NCBI RefSeq assembly: GCF_016862375.1
Contig: NZ_BOMV01000034.1
Location: 1 to 64,000 of the forward strand
Length of the DNA: 64,000 bases
Source of the DNA: Paractinoplanes rishiriensis
GTDB taxonomy: Bacteria > Actinomycetota > Actinomycetes > Mycobacteriales > Micromonosporaceae
Direction: 5' to 3'
The position numbers and the translations under genes were made by a program. Below are positions 61,451 through 64,000 of the stretch, piece after piece. The notes under the pieces are model-generated. The model worked only from the letters and a program-made list of their open reading frames with translations. It was not told the DNA's origin and made no database searches. The number at the start of each line of letters is the position of its first letter. Within the stretch, counting starts at the first letter, position 1.

Positions 61451-62466
61451 AGTTCCGCCAGCCGGCGCCGGCGGGCCAGCGCCACGAAGACCGGCGCGCC
61501 GATCACCGCGGTCACGATGCCGACCTGCACCTCGCCGGGCCGCGCCAGGACCCGGCCAAGCACGTCGGCGATGAGCAGCAGCAGCGGTGCCAGCAGCATC
61601 GCGTAGGGCAGCAGCCAGCGGTGGTCCGGCCCGGTGACCGTGCGGGCCAGGTGCGGGATCACCAGGCCGACGAACGCGATCGGGCCGGCCATCGCGGTGG
61701 CGGTGCCGCACAGCAGCACGATCGCGGTGGCGGCCAGCAGCCGGGCCGCGGTGACGTTCTGCCCGAACGACACGGCCACGTCGTCACCGAGCGCCAGGGC
61801 GTTCAGCGCACGGGCCGACAGCAGCGCCAGCAGCACGCCGGTGAGCAGGAACGGCACCGCCTGCACCACGACGTCCATGCCGCGCCCGGCCAGCGAGCCG
61901 ACCTGCCAGAACCGGAACTGGTCGTACGCCCGCACGTCGAGCATCAGCATCGCGGTGGTGAACGAGCTGAGCGCCGCCGAGACCGCCGCGCCGGCCAGGG
62001 CCAGCTTGATCGGGGTGGCCCCGCCGCGTCCGATCGAGCCGACCGCGTACACCAGCGCGGAGGCCGCGGCCGCGCCCAGGAAGCCGAACCACACGTATCC
62101 GGTCAGGCTGGTGATCCCGAAGACGCTGATCGCGACGACGACGAACAGCGAGGCACCGAAGTTGACCCCGAGGATGCCCGGGTCGGCGAGCGGGTTGCGG
62201 GTGACGCCCTGCACCACGGTGCCGGCCAGGCCGAGGGCCGCGCCGGCGAACAGGCCGATGAGGGTGCGCGGGAGGCGTACCTCGCTGACGATCAGCTCGT
62301 CGCGGGTCGTCCCGCCCGGATTGGCCAGCGCCTCCAGCACCGTGCCGAACGGTACGGCCCGGGAGCCGACCACCAGGCTGAGCACGGCCGCGCACGCCAG
62401 GGCCGCCGCGATCACCACCAGTCCGGTGGTGAGCGCGGCGGCCCGATGGTGGCGGGCGCTTGGCAC
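61447..62466 (-). CDS. Ferric-siderophore ABC permease 1 (FecC/FepD type)
   Basis: 339 residues from a GTG start. FecCD-family motifs are clear: EVRLPRTLIGLFAGAALGLAGTVVQGV, NPLADPGILGVNFGASLFVV, MAGPIAFVGLVIPHLAR and a final VQVGIVTAVIGAPVFVALARR. It has about nine or ten membrane helices. It follows the binding-protein gene within 2 bp and is coupled to permease 2. Confidence 0.93.
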   Translation of the reverse strand: MPSARHHRAAALTTGLVVIAAALACAAVLSLVVGSRAVPFGTVLEALANPGGTTRDELIVSEVRLPRTLIGLFAGAALGLAGTVVQGVTRNPLADPGILGVNFGASLFVVVAISVFGITSLTGYVWFGFLGAAAASALVYAVGSIGRGGATPIKLALAGAAVSAALSSFTTAMLMLDVRAYDQFRFWQVGSLAGRGMDVVVQAVPFLLTGVLLALLSARALNALALGDDVAVSFGQNVTAARLLAATAIVLLCGTATAMAGPIAFVGLVIPHLARTVTGPDHRWLLPYAMLLAPLLLLIADVLGRVLARPGEVQVGIVTAVIGAPVFVALARRRRLAEL

Positions 62467-62468
62467 CG

Positions 62469-63467
62469 TCAGCCGAGCGCCGCGGCGAGCAGCGGCGTGA
62501 CCTTGTCGACCGCGTAGGACAGGCCGCCGACCGAACTGCTGGAGAACGCCGCCGAGATGTCGGCGTCGTCCATGTACGCGACGTGCCCGGCCTGCACCGA
62601 CGGCACCGCCTGGAACAGCTTGTCGTTCTTGACGGTGTCCAGCGTCGCCTGGATCAGGAAGACCACCGTGAGGTCGGCGTCCAGCAGGTCGAGCTGTTCC
62701 TGGGAGAGCTGGATGTAGAACGAGTTGGTCTTCTTGGCCTCGATCGCCGGCGCCGGAGTGAAGCCGAGCTTGGTGAGGAAGTCGACCCGGCCGTCGCCGG
62801 TGACGTAGGCACCCCAGCCGTCGCCGGTGCGCACCGCGGCGGCCACGGTCTTGCCCTGGAACGCCGGGTTGGCGGCGGCCGCGGCGGCGAACTTGGCGTC
62901 CAGGTCGGACTTGAGCCTGGCCGCCTCGGCCTGCTTGCCGAGCGCCTTGCCGGCCATGTCGAGCTGCTGCTCCCAGGTGGTCAGGTACTGCTCGGCGCCC
63001 TTCGGGATGCCGACCACCGGCACGCCGAGCTTGGCCAGCTGGTCGTGGCGGGCCTTGTCGCCGCTGGACCGGGTGTCCAGGATCAGGTCGGGCTTAAGCG
63101 CCGCCACCTTCTCCATGTCGAGCTCGAGGGTGCCGAGCAGCTCCGGCGGCGTCGTGTACCGGCCGGCGTTCCACGGGCCCTGTCCGTCGCCGCCGAGCGC
63201 CAGCCAGTCGGCCGCACCGACCGGCTGCACGCCGAGCGAGAGGGCCACGTCGGCGTCGCTCCAGCCGAGGGCGACCACCCGGGTGGGCTGCCGGTCGACG
63301 GTGACGTCGCCGAACGCGGTGGGGATGGTGACCGGGAACTGCGCCGAGGCGCCGGCCGACGGCGCGGTCGAGCCGGTGTCCCCAGTACCGGTGGTGGTGC
63401 AGGCGGCGGTCGTGAGGGCTACGCCGAGAAGGGCTACCGGCAGCAGCCGGCGAACGCGAGAAATCAT
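62469..63467 (-). CDS. Ferric-siderophore-binding lipoprotein
   Basis: 332 residues. The signal peptide ends at Cys23 (TTAAC). The mature part has the FecB/FepB-type TroA fold: VTIPTAFGDVTVDRQPTRVVALGWSDAD, KVAALKPDLILDTRSSGD, LGVPVVGIPKG and VTPLLAAAL at the end. It is the first gene of the operon, 23 bp after an iron box. It binds ferric siderophore outside the membrane and delivers it to the permeases. The siderophore type cannot be predicted. Confidence 0.92.
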   Translation of the reverse strand: MISRVRRLLPVALLGVALTTAACTTTGTGDTGSTAPSAGASAQFPVTIPTAFGDVTVDRQPTRVVALGWSDADVALSLGVQPVGAADWLALGGDGQGPWNAGRYTTPPELLGTLELDMEKVAALKPDLILDTRSSGDKARHDQLAKLGVPVVGIPKGAEQYLTTWEQQLDMAGKALGKQAEAARLKSDLDAKFAAAAAANPAFQGKTVAAAVRTGDGWGAYVTGDGRVDFLTKLGFTPAPAIEAKKTNSFYIQLSQEQLDLLDADLTVVFLIQATLDTVKNDKLFQAVPSVQAGHVAYMDDADISAAFSSSSVGGLSYAVDKVTPLLAAALG

Positions 63468-63490
63468 CTGTGACCAGCTCCAACGGCAAA

Positions 63491-63508
63491 GGTTAGGCTC
63501 ACCTAACC
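63491..63508. promoter_or_regulatory. Iron box (DmdR/IdeR operator)
   Basis: GGTTAGGCTCACCTAACC is a 7-bp inverted repeat with a 4-nt centre, close to the actinobacterial IdeR/DmdR1 consensus TTAGGTTAGGCTAACCTAA. It lies just upstream of the siderophore-binding gene and should repress the operon in iron excess. Confidence 0.87.
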
Positions 63509-63545
63509 CTCACGGTACCGCCCCGGCAAGCCGGAGCGGGACAGG

Positions 63546-63998
63546 TCACATGTCCAGCGTTCCGGCCAGGTGGGCGGCGGCGGCCACGGTGGCGGCGTAC
63601 TGGACCGCGACCAGGCGGCGGATCTCGATCGGCTCCAACTGAGCGGTGCGGGCGTCCTCGTCGAGCCAGGCCCCGTACCGCCGCTCGACCTCGGACAGCG
63701 CGCCGCGCACCGACGCCCGCACGTTGCCGACCGCGGCCTCGCCGCGCAGCGCGCGCAGCAGCACGCCGCCGTAGCGCAGTCGCCACTCGTGCACGTTGAG
63801 CGCCAGCGAGTTCGCCTCGGCGACGGTGGCCGGTCGCTGCGACGCGGACTCGGCGCTGCGGGCCAGCCGGGTGGTGGCGGCCTCGGCGAGCACCCCGGCG
63901 TAGAAGCGGGCGGCCCGCCAGAACGGCGCGGCCGGAGCAGCCAGATCCGGCTCCACCGCGGCGAGCGTACGCCCGAGCAACTCGGCCGCGTCGCCCAT
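63546..63998 (-). CDS. Hypothetical helical protein (may extend past window)
   Basis: 150 residues from the ATG at 63998, only 2 bp from the window edge, so the true start could lie outside. The chain is mostly helical and Ala/Arg/Glu-rich (AAPFWRAARFYAGVLAEAATTRLARS, VAEANSLALNVHEWRLRYGGVLLRAL, RRLVAVQYAATVAAAAHL). No domain or signal recognised. It lies upstream of the iron box on the same strand as the siderophore operon, with its own stop before the box. Confidence 0.55.
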   Translation of the reverse strand: MGDAAELLGRTLAAVEPDLAAPAAPFWRAARFYAGVLAEAATTRLARSAESASQRPATVAEANSLALNVHEWRLRYGGVLLRALRGEAAVGNVRASVRGALSEVERRYGAWLDEDARTAQLEPIEIRRLVAVQYAATVAAAAHLAGTLDM

Positions 63999-64000
63999 CG

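Overview
The window is very GC-rich DNA with strong GC3 bias, frequent GTG starts and many 4-bp ATGA/GTGA gene overlaps. Together with a conservon-like signalling module, ECF sigma factor, LAL-type LuxR proteins, PknB-like kinase, CBM2 and FN3 secreted proteins and an F420-dependent oxidoreductase, this points to a filamentous actinobacterium, most likely Micromonosporaceae (Actinoplanes-like). That placement is inferred from gene style, not from a marker gene. No rRNA, tRNA, CRISPR array or intact transposase was seen. About 55 protein genes, two clear pseudogenes and one candidate structured RNA are annotated.

Layout. 1-4955: LuxR regulator (cut by the window edge) coupled to a conservon-like NIT kinase, roadblock protein, DUF742 protein and a membrane-anchored CBM2-like protein, closed by a strong hairpin. 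5338-8708: heterodimeric ABC exporter with an extremely asymmetric ATPase pair. 8731-15966: MASE1-like membrane protein, Ser/Thr kinase, NLP-type cytolysin, a broken B12-binding radical SAM gene with a membrane protein, and an orphan response regulator. 15995-21172: lipoprotein plus processive family-2 glycosyltransferase, two membrane proteins, and a cupin/AraC divergent pair. 21195-23750: membrane NACHT NTPase. 23943-26205: ECF sigma/anti-sigma-like pair followed upstream by a relic zone (recD2 fragment and a candidate orphan structured RNA).

26206-33500: an alpha-glucoside/maltodextrin uptake and hydrolysis operon (binding protein, two permeases, ATPase, GH13 enzyme, small membrane protein) with a divergent LacI repressor and two matching operator-like sites. 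33531-39471: DUF899/HxlR pair, BrnT-like toxin with RHH antitoxin, hydrolase-methyltransferase fusion, FAD monooxygenase. 39560-46129: LAL regulator, SerA-like dehydrogenase without its ACT domain, MFS exporter, DUF418 protein. 46130-47035 is gene-free with short repeats and an intrinsic terminator.

47036-55594: LLM oxidoreductase, two paralogous histidine kinases that each carry two membrane-DHp modules but one ATPase, a CBM2/FN3 secreted protein, an FG-GAP/discoidin-like secreted protein and a PilZ protein. 55644-63998: a LAL-like ATPase divergent from a methyltransferase, then a four-gene ferric-siderophore ABC importer led by a clear iron box, and a hypothetical gene at the right edge.

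Two themes cut across the window. Nearly all operons are translationally coupled. Three convergent gene junctions (8708, 55594, 59585) carry short head-to-tail tandem repeats that include or abut the stop codons of both flanking genes.
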